Source: Candidatus Brocadia sp. WS118
GTDB lineage: Bacteria; Planctomycetota; Brocadiia; Brocadiales; Brocadiaceae
Reading direction: 5' to 3'
Assembly: GCA_007618135.1 (NCBI GenBank)
Contig: PHFX01000160.1
Location: 1 to 64,000 of the forward strand
Length of the DNA stretch: 64,000 bases
In this document: piece after piece, positions 1-10,738 of the stretch
Layout: the number at the start of each line of letters is the position of its first letter
Position numbering within the stretch: the stretch's first letter is position 1
The notes under the pieces: model-generated
What the model saw: only the letters and a program-made list of their open reading frames with translations
Told to the model about the DNA's origin: nothing
The model's database searches: none
Made by a program: the position numbers and the translations under genes

Positions 1-170
1 GCCGACTTTGTCGATGGGCTTCAGAAGGCAACGTTTCCATCACCCCCTGCCATCCAAGCTACATGGCTCCGGCTTTTACCATGACGGGACTTTCGCCCGT
101 TAGAAAGCAGTACCCTTCTCTGGGCACGCCACAAATCAAGGTGTGACACCAACCCTGCTTTGACACCAAC
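1..170 (-). other. Possible 5' part of a group II intron RNA, cut by the window edge
   Basis: Read on the minus strand, this stretch begins near GTGCCCAGAGAAGG and contains an ACGGGCGAAAGTCCCG hairpin followed by GC-rich sequence, which is reminiscent of domain I of bacterial group II introns. Any reverse transcriptase would lie left of position 1. A 62-codon minus frame at 21-209 looks like a shadow of structured RNA, not a protein. Without the rest of the intron this is a guess; it could equally be another dispersed repeat. Confidence 0.25.
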
Positions 171-190
171 CCTGCTTGACACCAACCCCC
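144..190. repeat. Three direct repeats of TGACACCAACCCTGCTT
   Basis: The unit TGACACCAACCC plus a TGCTT spacer occurs three times with a period of 16-17 bases. A related TTGACACCAACTTGACACC stretch lies at 317-336. It sits between the end of the RHS toxin gene and the possible group II intron. The function is unknown; it may mark recombination debris downstream of the toxin gene. Confidence 0.7.
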
Positions 191-345
191 CCTGCTGTGA
201 AGATTTCATTTCACCTTATTATATCACTCAATTTCACCATCGCAACCGATTTACCCTATTTTTTCTGGCTAAATGAAGAAAATCGGAATGCTGCATTCTC
301 GGACAGCCTGTCAAGGTTTGACACCAACTTGACACCTGGATCATT

Positions 346-3300
346 TTATCTACCACTCCAAATATTTTCGGGTATATCTACAACATCGAGACGTGTTTCT
401 TCTAAAGCTTTTTTGTCTATGACAGTTTCTATATAGCCCTGGGGGAAATCATCAATATTTTTATGTTTTAAAACTTCACGATTCTCTAGGGTTTTTACAG
501 TTTCTTTTGGAACTACAATCGCTGATCCACGCGCGTCAGGTCCATGTCGCCTTTCACCAAATGCTCTAGCTATTGCCGGATCCGACGAAGTATACACTTT
601 TTTTCCGAACCCAGGGTTTATCGCATTATCAGCAACGTTTTTCCCACGATAGAAGATTTCATTCTCAGAAAGAAGTTCTCGCCTGTTACTATATCCTAAT
701 TCGTGCGCAATATGATCTAACATGGCAGCTTTACGAGATTTGACATCAAAAAACATTCTATAGGAGTTTATCTTTTTTACTAACATATTATTAATGCGAT
801 TAGCTATGCCAGATACTCCTGAGAAGGATGCTAACATTGTTGGTTTTGCGGAAAGAGTCGAATAAACTTCTAAAGCAGCTAATAAACTTAATCCTATGTG
901 ATATGCTTGATACTTTGCAAATTCTGAATAAGACGCTTCGTCCCATATATAAAGATCCTTCATTATGCGAGCCATTTCTTGGGCCTTTCTAGCCTCCATT
1001 ACTGCACCATACACAGGAATTAAACTAGCTTGAAAATCTAAATCTTCTTGGCTTAATTCATTATTACCAGGGATCTGATCTCCCAAAGGATCATTGAAGA
1101 GTATAGGATTATTATCAAATCCGACGTATGTACTATTCCAAGCTAATTTCGCTTCTTTCGGATCCCGACTTAGCCACCTCCCCAATCGTGAATCATACTG
1201 CCGAAAATGTGTAGTATACGAATTCCCACTGCCCTTAATCTCATCATCCCTCTCCATCCCATTAAACCCGTAACGATAATCAATTGAACTATAAGCTCTG
1301 CCTGGCATTTGAGAACCAAAGGGATAATAATTACTTGATGCAATCAACTCCCGATCTGATTCTGTATAAGGATGAAAGATTTTCTTATCACTGACAACCA
1401 CCCTTGGATTCAGCAGGTGATCTTTTATTTCGTATTGCTTTTTTCCAACAGCCTGGGCTATACGTTGCTCAGTATTGTAAATACGGGGCGTAACTAATTC
1501 TAATGTATCAAACTCTAACGGATCAAACCCTGCTCTACTAAGCAACTTGTTACTCTTAAAGACACCATACCTTTTATCACCATTAATATTAAATTCTGAA
1601 ACCTTATACCTGGCAAAAGGAGAATTATCGATTACTTCAGCAGTCAACTCATATAGTGCCGCGTTTTCACCCATATGATATTTGGAGTAGAATTCAACCT
1701 TTGCGGAATCAGGTGAGCGCTGCAGTTCGCCTGTACTGGAATAGGGTTTATGGAAAATCGTCTTTTTTACTCTTTGCCCCAGTGAATCATACGAAAATTG
1801 TATATAGGGTTTTTGTTCGTCTGGCGTGGGTGATTGATCCGGTATAACCTCCGACAATTTGCCTTGTGCATTCCAGCGAAGGGTAATACCTTCCTGGTTA
1901 TCCCTAATTAAATTGCCACTGGCATCATAGATATAATTATTGTCAGTTGGGTTTTGTCCGGCCTGGATGTCTCCATCATAAGGATCGGAAGTAACGGAAT
2001 CAGGTACATTTTTTAACCTGTTGGTATTATCATAGTAGTTGTAAGTAAAGGCATCCATTGGCAATTGAGCAGATATCCCTCCATTTCTGCTGAGGGTAAG
2101 GAAATTGCCATTTTTATCATAGGAATAGGCTGTTTCAAATTGAGGGGTATAGACCGCATTCCCATTCACTGCAAATAGATGGTTTTCTGCTTTTTTAAGC
2201 CGTCCCAATACATCATAGGTATACGAATGCCCTACAACCTTATCGTCAAAAGGATCTTCGCTGTTCCTGACTCCATTTTTGTTCACCCAGTAGGAGATGT
2301 TACCATTGAAAAGTGGGCGATCATTTGTAATAAAAAAGGTTCCTGGACCAGCAATCAGAGAATTATATTCGGAATTGATTCTGCTAAAATCGCCAGGGAA
2401 ATAACCCAGTGTCATTCCGAAGAGATCCTGACTGAATTTTTTGCCTATTCCCTCTTCTGCGGTTTCCCTGAGGTCAGGTGTGTTAAAGGCCTTCAACCAC
2501 CCATTGATAGTATAGACATAGTCCACCTTTTGAATATCATATTCCCCCATCGCCATACCTCTTATGGGTCCATGATCATAAAAACGGTACTTTATATCGT
2601 TATCCCAAAGTATGTCATCAACAGATGTAGAGACAGCGGTAATTCGGTTATCTTCATCATAGGTGTATTTATGAAAAAACTGGTCAGGATACCCTTCCTG
2701 ATAATTTATTTTTAATATTTTTCCACTGAGTAAATCGTATTCATATCCAATAAAATTGGTTTTTAATTGTGGCAGGTCGTTTGCCATCCACTCCACATTC
2801 CCATGCGGGTCATAACTGTAATAGGTGTGAACTGTATCACCATTACGATTATTCGTATAGGCGTAACTAATCCGATTGTCCAAAAATCGGTGTGGCCTAT
2901 CAGGTTGATTGAGGTAGGTTACATTGGCAGCAGGCTCGCTATAGACCGTAAAGGTCTCCTCATCCGTGTTCATTGTGGGAAATGCCGGCTGGTCTTGCAA
3001 CAGGTTTTTGTTGTTCAGCGTTGCTACAAATTCCTCCGTTGCAGATAGAGGGGCATCACCAACCTCGATAATACGCCCGAGCTTATCATATTTTGAGTAG
3101 GTGTACCGGGTTTCGCCATTTTCATTTTCGACATCATTTACATCTGCCTGGCGGGCATTTTGAGAAAAACGCAACTGTCCTATATCATTATAAAGATATT
3201 TTATTGTTCCGGCATCAGGTGATACCGATTTTATCCTATGCCTTAGACTATTATAGTCATAAGCAGTCACAAAACTGTGCCTCAGCGGCACTTCATCTCT

Positions 3301-6195
3301 TTCCGTAGCACTAATATCAACCCCTTTGGGAGATACGGTTCTTGCCAGATTACCTGCCCTGTCGTAATAATAGAGGGTATAGAAGTCATAATTTAAATCA
3401 TAGGAAAGGGATAATTGGTCGTGAAGATAATCGGTTGAAAAGCACTGGTCGGCAAAATTTTGTGCAATTCCTTCCTGCACATTGTATCGACATTCTGCGA
3501 TTTGGTTTTCTATTATCTTTTGTACCTCCAGTGCATTTTGTGAGGGAGTTTCACGATGGCGGGGAAGCTCCGGTTCAGGTGGGGGGGGATTCATCTCCAC
3601 GGAACTCCACCGGAAGGCTATATCATAACTTCGGTTGAACTCGGGATATTTAAATGCGATGGTGTCCGAAACGCTCTGGCAACCGTTGGCATCAATAACC
3701 ATTACATAATATTCACCCGGTTGCGGCTGGTTCGTTGATGCATCCGATGTAGCAGTCCCGCCAGTAGGAGCAACATCAAAATCCCTGTAATACTCCTGTG
3801 TTCGCGGAGAAACCTGATACCAAATAAAATTGTACGGCGGCGTACCTGATTGAACTAATTCAGCATAAAAGCTACATTGATTTTCAGCAGTAACAATAAC
3901 AGGCTTTGCAAGCTGAGTGGGTTGATGTATCGTAAAAGATGCCGTTGCCGGGGGACAATTACTTTCACCTGAAACGGTTACCTGGTAATCTCCGGGGCCG
4001 AGTCCTGATGCGGATGGACCTGAGACGGTGAATCCCGGTTCCCCTGTTTTTTTCCAATCATAGGTAAGGGCCCCTACATAATTACCCGTGACATTAATAC
4101 TGGCATTACCATTATGAGTACCAAAGCAGGAAACATTTTCGGTAGTTGTGTTAAGGTTCAGGGCATATTTTTTTTTTACAAGAAAGTCAAAGTAGCTGGT
4201 ACAATTGAAACCACCTGCATCGTATGTCGCAGACACTCTGTATTCACCGGAACCGGAAAAAGTAAAAGTATGTGCCTGGCCCGGCAATACCCCTGTTTGA
4301 GCACTTACCGTTTGATAGCTGCCGTCTTGCTGCTTCTTTTGAAGTTCCAGACTAATGGGCCTGTCTGCAGCATATGATCCACAGAAAGAAGGGAAACCAA
4401 CAACCTGGGGGGTTACCGACAAAGTAACTAAAACCGTTTCAGTGTCATCACATACCTCAATGGGTGTTGTGGTCGTAACAGCAAAGTCCATTATCAATCG
4501 TGGAACAGCTATCACAGGGCTTTGCAATGGACACTGAACCAGATCAATGGTGTGTGTTAAATCCTCCGTGATGATTACACGAATTTGCTCATCACTATAC
4601 AGACCACTAACAGTTACCGATTGCAAGGCATTCCAAGTACCGGTGCCGGAGTGTACAATATCACCCGAGTTTTCTCTGATTATATTGTAACGGTAAGTCC
4701 CTGATGAACTAGGACTACCGTTTTGTGCAGTAAATTTAACATTCACTCCAGCCGCTGATGAAGCTCCAGCACAAGGGCCGGGAGAGGCGCATAATTCCGT
4801 TATTTTAGGTATGCGGTTCTCGTCTCTCGTTATCTCGACCCCGTGATCTACTTCGCATCCACTACCATCAGTAATGGTTATTGTATAATTGCCGGGCGCA
4901 AGACCCTGGTAAGAATTGGATGGTTGAGGCGGCGCCCCATTCAAACTGTATTGATAAGGGGGACTACCACCGGTTACATGAAGCGTTATGTCTCCGGTTA
5001 CCGTACCTGAGCAGTAGTGATCGACAATGGTATGGGTAACAGCAAGTGTAGAAGCAGAAAAGGTTTTCCTGACAGATTTAGCACAACCATCATTACGATA
5101 TCGTATTGTAAGCATCATTGTATACCTACCCGGCGATGGTGGAGTGAAGTCATAACTGATCGGTGCAGTATCATCGGCACTTTTAATTCCATCACGTCTA
5201 CCTATCGTCGAATTGACCGAATTTTGCAAGTTCCAAAAATATTCATATTCCGTATTCGGTGGTAAATTAGGCGCAGATGAGATTGTGTGTTCAAAATGGA
5301 CATTATTTCCCGAACAACCTGCTCCAATAATGGTAAAATCAGGATCGGGGATTTCAGGATACACAAAAAAACTTTTTGTTTTAACTTCTGTACAAGTACC
5401 TTGCGGGTTTGTAATCACTAATCTACCCTCATGCTCACCATATGTAGGCTCACCATTTACGGACGGTACATAAACCAGGCCATTAAAAGAAGGATCAATT
5501 CCATTAGGATACACTGGCTGCCCATCGATATAGAATTGATATTGGAAACCATTGCTTTCTCCGGCGCTTATACTGCTATCAGTGACCAGCCCGGTACAAT
5601 TGGAATATTCGAAGTCGGGATCAAATGGACAATCTCTATATTCTACACAAAAATAGTCTATAAGCAGTTCTTGCCCTCCAATTTCAAAAGTCTCTATATT
5701 TCCTTGAAAACTCAGGACGCCAGAAATGAAACTACTTGTTGTGATTCCTTCAAAAAGAATATTAACTCCTCCGAGTGAAGTATTGTGAATATCAGTTGGA
5801 TCATTAAAATTTAAAAATCTATTATTGATTTTAAGGTTTAAATTACCCCCGTAATCTGCGACTTCGAATAGGATTCTTTTTGTCCCATTAGGTAGTGTGG
5901 GTTTAATTGATAAATTACCCATATAAATATATTTGCCAGAGCGAACTTCCACTTCGTCTCCATTTGCTGGCTGTCCATCACCAGAATAGAATTGAACTAC
6001 TGAGAAATTAATGTTCTGTGTGTAAAATACATCACCCCGATGAAAGGTGGACCCGACGGTTAAATCTTCAAAATCAATCAGAATATCACATGTTTCACTT
6101 TGGGCAAATGTATACGTACCAGATAGAATTGTTAAAATTAATAGTAAGAAGGCAAAAAGCATATTACGAGAAAAAATATGCATTTTATTTTCCAT
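346..6195 (-). CDS. Giant RHS-repeat protein with PKD/SprB-like modules and a C-terminal ADP-ribosyltransferase-like domain
   Basis: A 1949-residue exported protein, last gene of the six-gene operon. It has an N-terminal signal peptide (about 1-31, hydrophobic LLLILTILSG core). Residues about 190-870 are immunoglobulin/PKD-like modules with SprB-type repeats (SPPYQYSLNG, PGNYTITITDGSGCE), a style common in Bacteroidota surface proteins. YD/RHS repeats occupy about 930-1680 and end in the RHS core (RLGRWLSRDP near 1670; NDPLGD near 1701). The variable tip after the core has an amphipathic/hydrophobic stretch and then about 104 residues with YRG (about 1849), YTSSDPAIARAFG (about 1868) and QGYIET (about 1919). 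Those elements are arranged like the R, S-T-S and E positions of ADP-ribosyltransferase toxins. By family analogy the RHS part forms a shell around the toxic tip. No immunity gene is seen downstream. RHS identity is certain; the toxin activity is inferred. Confidence 0.9.
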   Translation of the reverse strand: MENKMHIFSRNMLFAFLLLILTILSGTYTFAQSETCDILIDFEDLTVGSTFHRGDVFYTQNINFSVVQFYSGDGQPANGDEVEVRSGKYIYMGNLSIKPTLPNGTKRILFEVADYGGNLNLKINNRFLNFNDPTDIHNTSLGGVNILFEGITTSSFISGVLSFQGNIETFEIGGQELLIDYFCVEYRDCPFDPDFEYSNCTGLVTDSSISAGESNGFQYQFYIDGQPVYPNGIDPSFNGLVYVPSVNGEPTYGEHEGRLVITNPQGTCTEVKTKSFFVYPEIPDPDFTIIGAGCSGNNVHFEHTISSAPNLPPNTEYEYFWNLQNSVNSTIGRRDGIKSADDTAPISYDFTPPSPGRYTMMLTIRYRNDGCAKSVRKTFSASTLAVTHTIVDHYCSGTVTGDITLHVTGGSPPYQYSLNGAPPQPSNSYQGLAPGNYTITITDGSGCEVDHGVEITRDENRIPKITELCASPGPCAGASSAAGVNVKFTAQNGSPSSSGTYRYNIIRENSGDIVHSGTGTWNALQSVTVSGLYSDEQIRVIITEDLTHTIDLVQCPLQSPVIAVPRLIMDFAVTTTTPIEVCDDTETVLVTLSVTPQVVGFPSFCGSYAADRPISLELQKKQQDGSYQTVSAQTGVLPGQAHTFTFSGSGEYRVSATYDAGGFNCTSYFDFLVKKKYALNLNTTTENVSCFGTHNGNASINVTGNYVGALTYDWKKTGEPGFTVSGPSASGLGPGDYQVTVSGESNCPPATASFTIHQPTQLAKPVIVTAENQCSFYAELVQSGTPPYNFIWYQVSPRTQEYYRDFDVAPTGGTATSDASTNQPQPGEYYVMVIDANGCQSVSDTIAFKYPEFNRSYDIAFRWSSVEMNPPPPEPELPRHRETPSQNALEVQKIIENQIAECRYNVQEGIAQNFADQCFSTDYLHDQLSLSYDLNYDFYTLYYYDRAGNLARTVSPKGVDISATERDEVPLRHSFVTAYDYNSLRHRIKSVSPDAGTIKYLYNDIGQLRFSQNARQADVNDVENENGETRYTYSKYDKLGRIIEVGDAPLSATEEFVATLNNKNLLQDQPAFPTMNTDEETFTVYSEPAANVTYLNQPDRPHRFLDNRISYAYTNNRNGDTVHTYYSYDPHGNVEWMANDLPQLKTNFIGYEYDLLSGKILKINYQEGYPDQFFHKYTYDEDNRITAVSTSVDDILWDNDIKYRFYDHGPIRGMAMGEYDIQKVDYVYTINGWLKAFNTPDLRETAEEGIGKKFSQDLFGMTLGYFPGDFSRINSEYNSLIAGPGTFFITNDRPLFNGNISYWVNKNGVRNSEDPFDDKVVGHSYTYDVLGRLKKAENHLFAVNGNAVYTPQFETAYSYDKNGNFLTLSRNGGISAQLPMDAFTYNYYDNTNRLKNVPDSVTSDPYDGDIQAGQNPTDNNYIYDASGNLIRDNQEGITLRWNAQGKLSEVIPDQSPTPDEQKPYIQFSYDSLGQRVKKTIFHKPYSSTGELQRSPDSAKVEFYSKYHMGENAALYELTAEVIDNSPFARYKVSEFNINGDKRYGVFKSNKLLSRAGFDPLEFDTLELVTPRIYNTEQRIAQAVGKKQYEIKDHLLNPRVVVSDKKIFHPYTESDRELIASSNYYPFGSQMPGRAYSSIDYRYGFNGMERDDEIKGSGNSYTTHFRQYDSRLGRWLSRDPKEAKLAWNSTYVGFDNNPILFNDPLGDQIPGNNELSQEDLDFQASLIPVYGAVMEARKAQEMARIMKDLYIWDEASYSEFAKYQAYHIGLSLLAALEVYSTLSAKPTMLASFSGVSGIANRINNMLVKKINSYRMFFDVKSRKAAMLDHIAHELGYSNRRELLSENEIFYRGKNVADNAINPGFGKKVYTSSDPAIARAFGERRHGPDARGSAIVVPKETVKTLENREVLKHKNIDDFPQGYIETVIDKKALEETRLDVVDIPENIWSGR

Positions 6196-6224
6196 GGTAA
6201 TGAGTCCTCGTTAGTAAATGAGTA

Positions 6225-9200
6225 TTAATTATTAACATTTATTGATGTTGTGATTTGAACAGCATCAGATTTAATGGGTTCAGTACGCGTAATACCAGTT
6301 GGGTCGTAAAGTGTACCACCTTTTGCTCTCAATCTTTGTTTATCGTCTTCATCTATATCGGTAATGGTATTATTTGGTGTGAAACCATCCGGGCAGATTT
6401 TATCGCAATTTGGGTTTACATCACACATTGGGGGTACTGAAATCTCCGGCAGCCAATGCATAGCCTGTTGCCTCAGGATGGCTTCTGTATATGAAGGTGG
6501 TTCAGTTATCGGGTCACAACGCCATATGCCACTGCCAGGTGGATCCTCAACACAATTATCTTTCGTGAAATCTGTTGGATCCCCCACTCCAAATTCCAAT
6601 TCCCTGTAAGTAATAAAATCTGATGGATGGTCTGATGTAGCAACAGCAGCATATTCCCTTTTTCCCTTATTGATTGGTCTGCATTTTTTTTTATCCACAC
6701 AACGATAGGTTTTGATGTCGCATTGACTTTTGCATTGTTCAACGAGTGAATCAACCATGGCCTCAACATCTTCAAGAGAAATGATGTAGTTTTGCGAAGG
6801 ATCGTCAGTTCTACATCCCCCAATGACGTAACAATTCCTTTCCAGCGCATCAAGAAGGTCATCCTTAAAAAATGGCCTTCTCTCATCACAAGATGATTCA
6901 CATGATGTCTTGAGCTTATGGAGTCCATATTTTATCCAATTCATTCCATTTGCATCATCTGCGGGATATTCATCAGTTTTAAAACTTTCACAATCTACAT
7001 TCTCCCAATCACTACTAGGATTTATCTCCTGTTCAACATAGTTGCGAATAGTTTCAAAGAAAGAATAGCGCTGTCCTGCCGACCAATTCTTATGGGTTTG
7101 CTCACATACGATAGTGCCGATACCACAGAAATTACATAGCGCGTCAGGTTCGTCGGGACAACAAGGAACAGAAATTCCAACAGCATCTTCACAGATATTC
7201 GGATCGTTGAAACAGGTAAGGAGCTCTAAATCTGGGAATTTGAGGTCTATTCCGATTTGATGGTGTCCATTGATAAATTGTTCTACTTGTTCATAGCCGT
7301 AGGTAAAGTATTTAAAGGCAAAATGCGGGTCTCTCACTCCCGGGAAAAACTCTTTATCAATATTCCTGGGGCTGAAATTCGGATCAGGGTTGTATTTCAT
7401 AAGGTTACCGGGAGAGGTGACACAAACAACGGCAACACTATCCACATCCACCCCAACTTGATACATTCTATCGGGTTCGGCATCCTGCGGCAAAGGACAC
7501 GGTTCATCAGGAGTGAGGATTTTCGCAAATTTATACGAGGTGCAATCCAGAAATTGTTTAATCAGGTGATGGGGGTAATATAAGGCTGCAGGTGGGCCAC
7601 TCCCGTCTATTTTATTCTTTTGGGCATCTCTGACCTTACCGTGTGCTCCGGAGATCCCAAGTAAGAAGCGCATGCCCCAGCTCAATTCACCGAATTCATC
7701 GTCTACATGATCATCATGTATTTCGCTATTAGGCCTTGAATCACCTGGATTATTATTCGCTTTATAATTTTCATTGTCAACATTATCAGAAATATTAAAT
7801 GGTGGTTCACCATAATTCCGCCCATTGCAGGCTAAATCCCTTAGCATGATTAATACAGATGTCCAACAATCCACAATTTCCTCAAAGGTATATTGTCGTT
7901 TTATCTCTGGGGTGCTTACTTTACTCCCATCCACGGAATATTCATCCATAAGCATATGATATACCATCCAATTCAGATCTCCACTTTCCCACCCTTCCAT
8001 AAGAGATAACTCTAACTCCTGAGTTAGCCTGTCTTTTGAGATTCTATGAGCGAATGATTCTCTAATAGGCTCTGGAATTACTGCAACTGGAAAACCATAT
8101 AAAACATATTCAGGATGCTCACATCCGGCAAACCGTAAGAAAGAGAGTGAATAACCTTCCAAATCCAGAGGGAACTCTGTTTTCTCAGGCTGGATAAAGT
8201 AGTAGGGATTTGGTTTTGATGCCTCTCCATTGGTCGGTGTATAGTCGTCGTTAGGCGGTTTTATAATATCCGGCATAAATCCCACTGGTATGGAAATACG
8301 ACAACAGGCACTGGTAACTTCCACGATGGTGGGTGACTGAAATTCTATAGGAGTTCCATCACTAGCTGGGGCAGAAATTATCGTATAAACGGGAGTGACA
8401 GAATGTTCTTCCGTTTTTTCAAATGTTGCTGGTAACCCATACTTATTCTTTAAATCTTCGCTGGGTAAATCATGCACGTCCTGCTGCAATTGATCTAATT
8501 TTGTCTTAAAATCAATAATATCATCTATAGTTTCGAGTGCTTCATACCAACCATATATCAGATTAGTCAATGGTTCTATCTGCTCATTCACTCTATCGAC
8601 GGCAACAGCTATCTGTGCCTCGGGATCTTTTTTGGGTATTAATTTTTTTTCAATAATATAGTTCCCACTGGGGAGTGTCTTTGTAATTGGACTTGTTAAA
8701 CCTATTTCACCATTCTCATCACAATTTGAACTTATTGGCTGCCGAACAAGAAGTTCTGAACTACCATCGGTAAGGTTATGGAGATATAACTCAAGTTGAT
8801 ACCCACAATCAACAATCGTATCCACACATAAACCTTCTAAGACGGTGCATTTTACTTTATAGTCTATATTTACCACCGTTTCTTTCAAAAGCGCCAATCG
8901 TTTTGTGCTTATAAAACCCTGATCGGTTTTCATATTAAATATTGTTTTATCCTCAACAGGAAAAGTATTAAAGGCGTTCGCGGGTAGCGATAGGCTTGAA
9001 GGTAATCCGTTTTCATGGAATGATACTGCCGTAGCAATGGTCTGACCGGCTCTGTTTGTGTAAACTATCTGAGCAGTATTATTCTGATCAATAGTAATAG
9101 TTTTTAATACACTTTCAGGTGCAGGGGCCTCATCTCCAAAAACTCTGACTAATTCAGTTTCAGCAGGAGTTGCATACATTGTCCTGACAGTTCTCCCACC

Positions 9201-10736
9201 ATGGTTAGATTGTTGCTCAGCAACCATATGTGTTTTACCTACGCCAGACTGTTCCTTCACCCGACCCGTTCCATCATTATAGTATATTGTCCTTGAGTAA
9301 GGGTATCCTTCAGCGCCGGGTATATTAATATCCGGGTTGTTATCAGAATAATAGCTAAAAGCAGACCGGTTACCATCATCTACTTTTTCAGGATTGTATA
9401 CTTTGTCATCTGTATCATAGTCCCAGGCTGTAAACAATTCACCTTCTACATTTCCAGAGGGTTTTTTCATAAACTTTGACTTGTATGTGAAACTTCCTAA
9501 ACCATCGGCATTTTCGTTGGGTATTGGAACAGGCAGGGTGGATAATACTGGTCTTCCATTTAAATCTGGTACAGTTTGGGTCACTAACGTAGTATTTTGT
9601 GAACGAATACTGCTTTGGACCTGTTTAGGTTGCAACAAAGAATTGGCATAGGTAATCTTCTCGCTTGTCCGGTTCTTTTCGGTGAAGGTACGACTATGGA
9701 TGTAATTTATATCTTCATCAGGGTCTTGAAAGAAGAAAACAGGCTTAAACGGTAAGTCTTCAGATTGTGCTTGTACACGTGTAAGGGTAATCTGGTTGCC
9801 GTTAATAATAGGATAATATTTCTCATTCCAGTGTCCATAGTTAAGAGCATGTGCTTCCTTCCCCTTATAGTAGGTTCCCACAGGTCTTACCCTCCATAAG
9901 TAAAAACCTGTACCTTCAGTAATAGAAAGGGCAAGAGAGGTAGCATTACTCTCCGTATAAATGTTCAGTGCCTTGCTCCAGTCTATCGTCGCCGTTATTT
10001 GTTGGTTTTCATCCGATGTTGTGCCAGAATAATTATATAGCTTCAATAATTGAAAGTGATAAGACGGAAAATTTCTTCCCAGGTTATCCCAGGAAAAATT
10101 CACTACTTTACCTGGGCCTACTATGGCTTTATTGACTGTTGGTCCAAATCCTTCAGAAAACACGTCGATACCATATTCAATCGTGTATTCCACTGAAATT
10201 TTTAATGTACTGAGAATATCATTCCATGCTGGTGTGCCTTGATAATAATTATCTGATAAATCTTCAATTTTAAGGTAAAAGAATTGATCCTCTAAAGTTG
10301 TTCGGTTTAATATTCTATCATCAAAGTTGTCGACAAAAGCTGATAATGGCTGATCAGGATTAATTCTTAATTGGATATCTCTGCCCGTGAATGAATTATT
10401 GAGGGATGTTTTATAGAGGTTAAAATTTAGCGCCATCTCGAAATCATGCGTTATGCTTCTAGGCGGTGATGCTGAAGGCCAAGTAGCATAGAGTTTAATG
10501 ATTATTTGAGTACTAGTAATATAATAATTTCGTAAACCTAAATCACGCGGCAATACTGGTAATGGTATTCTGATATGATAATTAGGATTCGGCAGGTTTA
10601 AGAGATCCGCCACATTATACTCCTCGTGATATTTATGAGATGATCCCTCAAACACTATACCAGCAGAAGCAGATGCGTTAATCCATATAAAAAATAAAAG
10701 CCAATACACAACCGAATGTCTAATCAAGATTTTCAT
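6225..10736 (-). CDS. Giant secreted protein (1503 aa), YD/RHS-associated, cysteine-rich C-terminal half
   Basis: It carries a signal peptide (about 1-26, ending SASAG). The first 330 residues are beta-rich with a fibronectin-like feel. Residues about 340-590 contain YD/RHS-type signatures such as IYYNDGTGRVKEQSG and YTNRAGQTIAT, resembling the linker regions of Bacteroidota RHS proteins. The C-terminal half (about 1100-1450) is unusually rich in Cys (CCPDEPDALCNFCGIG, ESSCDE, CKSQCD, KKKC), suggesting disulfides or metal binding outside the cytoplasm. It starts 2 bases after the 240-residue gene and ends 29 bases before the RHS-toxin gene. I do not recognise a named family for the whole protein. 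The likely role is a structural partner of the other two giants, as a split shell. Confidence 0.75.
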   Translation of the reverse strand: MKILIRHSVVYWLLFFIWINASASAGIVFEGSSHKYHEEYNVADLLNLPNPNYHIRIPLPVLPRDLGLRNYYITSTQIIIKLYATWPSASPPRSITHDFEMALNFNLYKTSLNNSFTGRDIQLRINPDQPLSAFVDNFDDRILNRTTLEDQFFYLKIEDLSDNYYQGTPAWNDILSTLKISVEYTIEYGIDVFSEGFGPTVNKAIVGPGKVVNFSWDNLGRNFPSYHFQLLKLYNYSGTTSDENQQITATIDWSKALNIYTESNATSLALSITEGTGFYLWRVRPVGTYYKGKEAHALNYGHWNEKYYPIINGNQITLTRVQAQSEDLPFKPVFFFQDPDEDINYIHSRTFTEKNRTSEKITYANSLLQPKQVQSSIRSQNTTLVTQTVPDLNGRPVLSTLPVPIPNENADGLGSFTYKSKFMKKPSGNVEGELFTAWDYDTDDKVYNPEKVDDGNRSAFSYYSDNNPDINIPGAEGYPYSRTIYYNDGTGRVKEQSGVGKTHMVAEQQSNHGGRTVRTMYATPAETELVRVFGDEAPAPESVLKTITIDQNNTAQIVYTNRAGQTIATAVSFHENGLPSSLSLPANAFNTFPVEDKTIFNMKTDQGFISTKRLALLKETVVNIDYKVKCTVLEGLCVDTIVDCGYQLELYLHNLTDGSSELLVRQPISSNCDENGEIGLTSPITKTLPSGNYIIEKKLIPKKDPEAQIAVAVDRVNEQIEPLTNLIYGWYEALETIDDIIDFKTKLDQLQQDVHDLPSEDLKNKYGLPATFEKTEEHSVTPVYTIISAPASDGTPIEFQSPTIVEVTSACCRISIPVGFMPDIIKPPNDDYTPTNGEASKPNPYYFIQPEKTEFPLDLEGYSLSFLRFAGCEHPEYVLYGFPVAVIPEPIRESFAHRISKDRLTQELELSLMEGWESGDLNWMVYHMLMDEYSVDGSKVSTPEIKRQYTFEEIVDCWTSVLIMLRDLACNGRNYGEPPFNISDNVDNENYKANNNPGDSRPNSEIHDDHVDDEFGELSWGMRFLLGISGAHGKVRDAQKNKIDGSGPPAALYYPHHLIKQFLDCTSYKFAKILTPDEPCPLPQDAEPDRMYQVGVDVDSVAVVCVTSPGNLMKYNPDPNFSPRNIDKEFFPGVRDPHFAFKYFTYGYEQVEQFINGHHQIGIDLKFPDLELLTCFNDPNICEDAVGISVPCCPDEPDALCNFCGIGTIVCEQTHKNWSAGQRYSFFETIRNYVEQEINPSSDWENVDCESFKTDEYPADDANGMNWIKYGLHKLKTSCESSCDERRPFFKDDLLDALERNCYVIGGCRTDDPSQNYIISLEDVEAMVDSLVEQCKSQCDIKTYRCVDKKKCRPINKGKREYAAVATSDHPSDFITYRELEFGVGDPTDFTKDNCVEDPPGSGIWRCDPITEPPSYTEAILRQQAMHWLPEISVPPMCDVNPNCDKICPDGFTPNNTITDIDEDDKQRLRAKGGTLYDPTGITRTEPIKSDAVQITTSINVNN

Positions 10737-10738
10737 GA

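Noticed and set aside
144-190. CRISPR array
   Set aside because: Only three units, with period 16-17 and no unique spacers; no cas genes in the window.
2179-2715. 178-residue plus-strand frame inside the RHS gene
   Set aside because: No domain, ribosome site or coding bias; the minus strand is clearly the coding strand.
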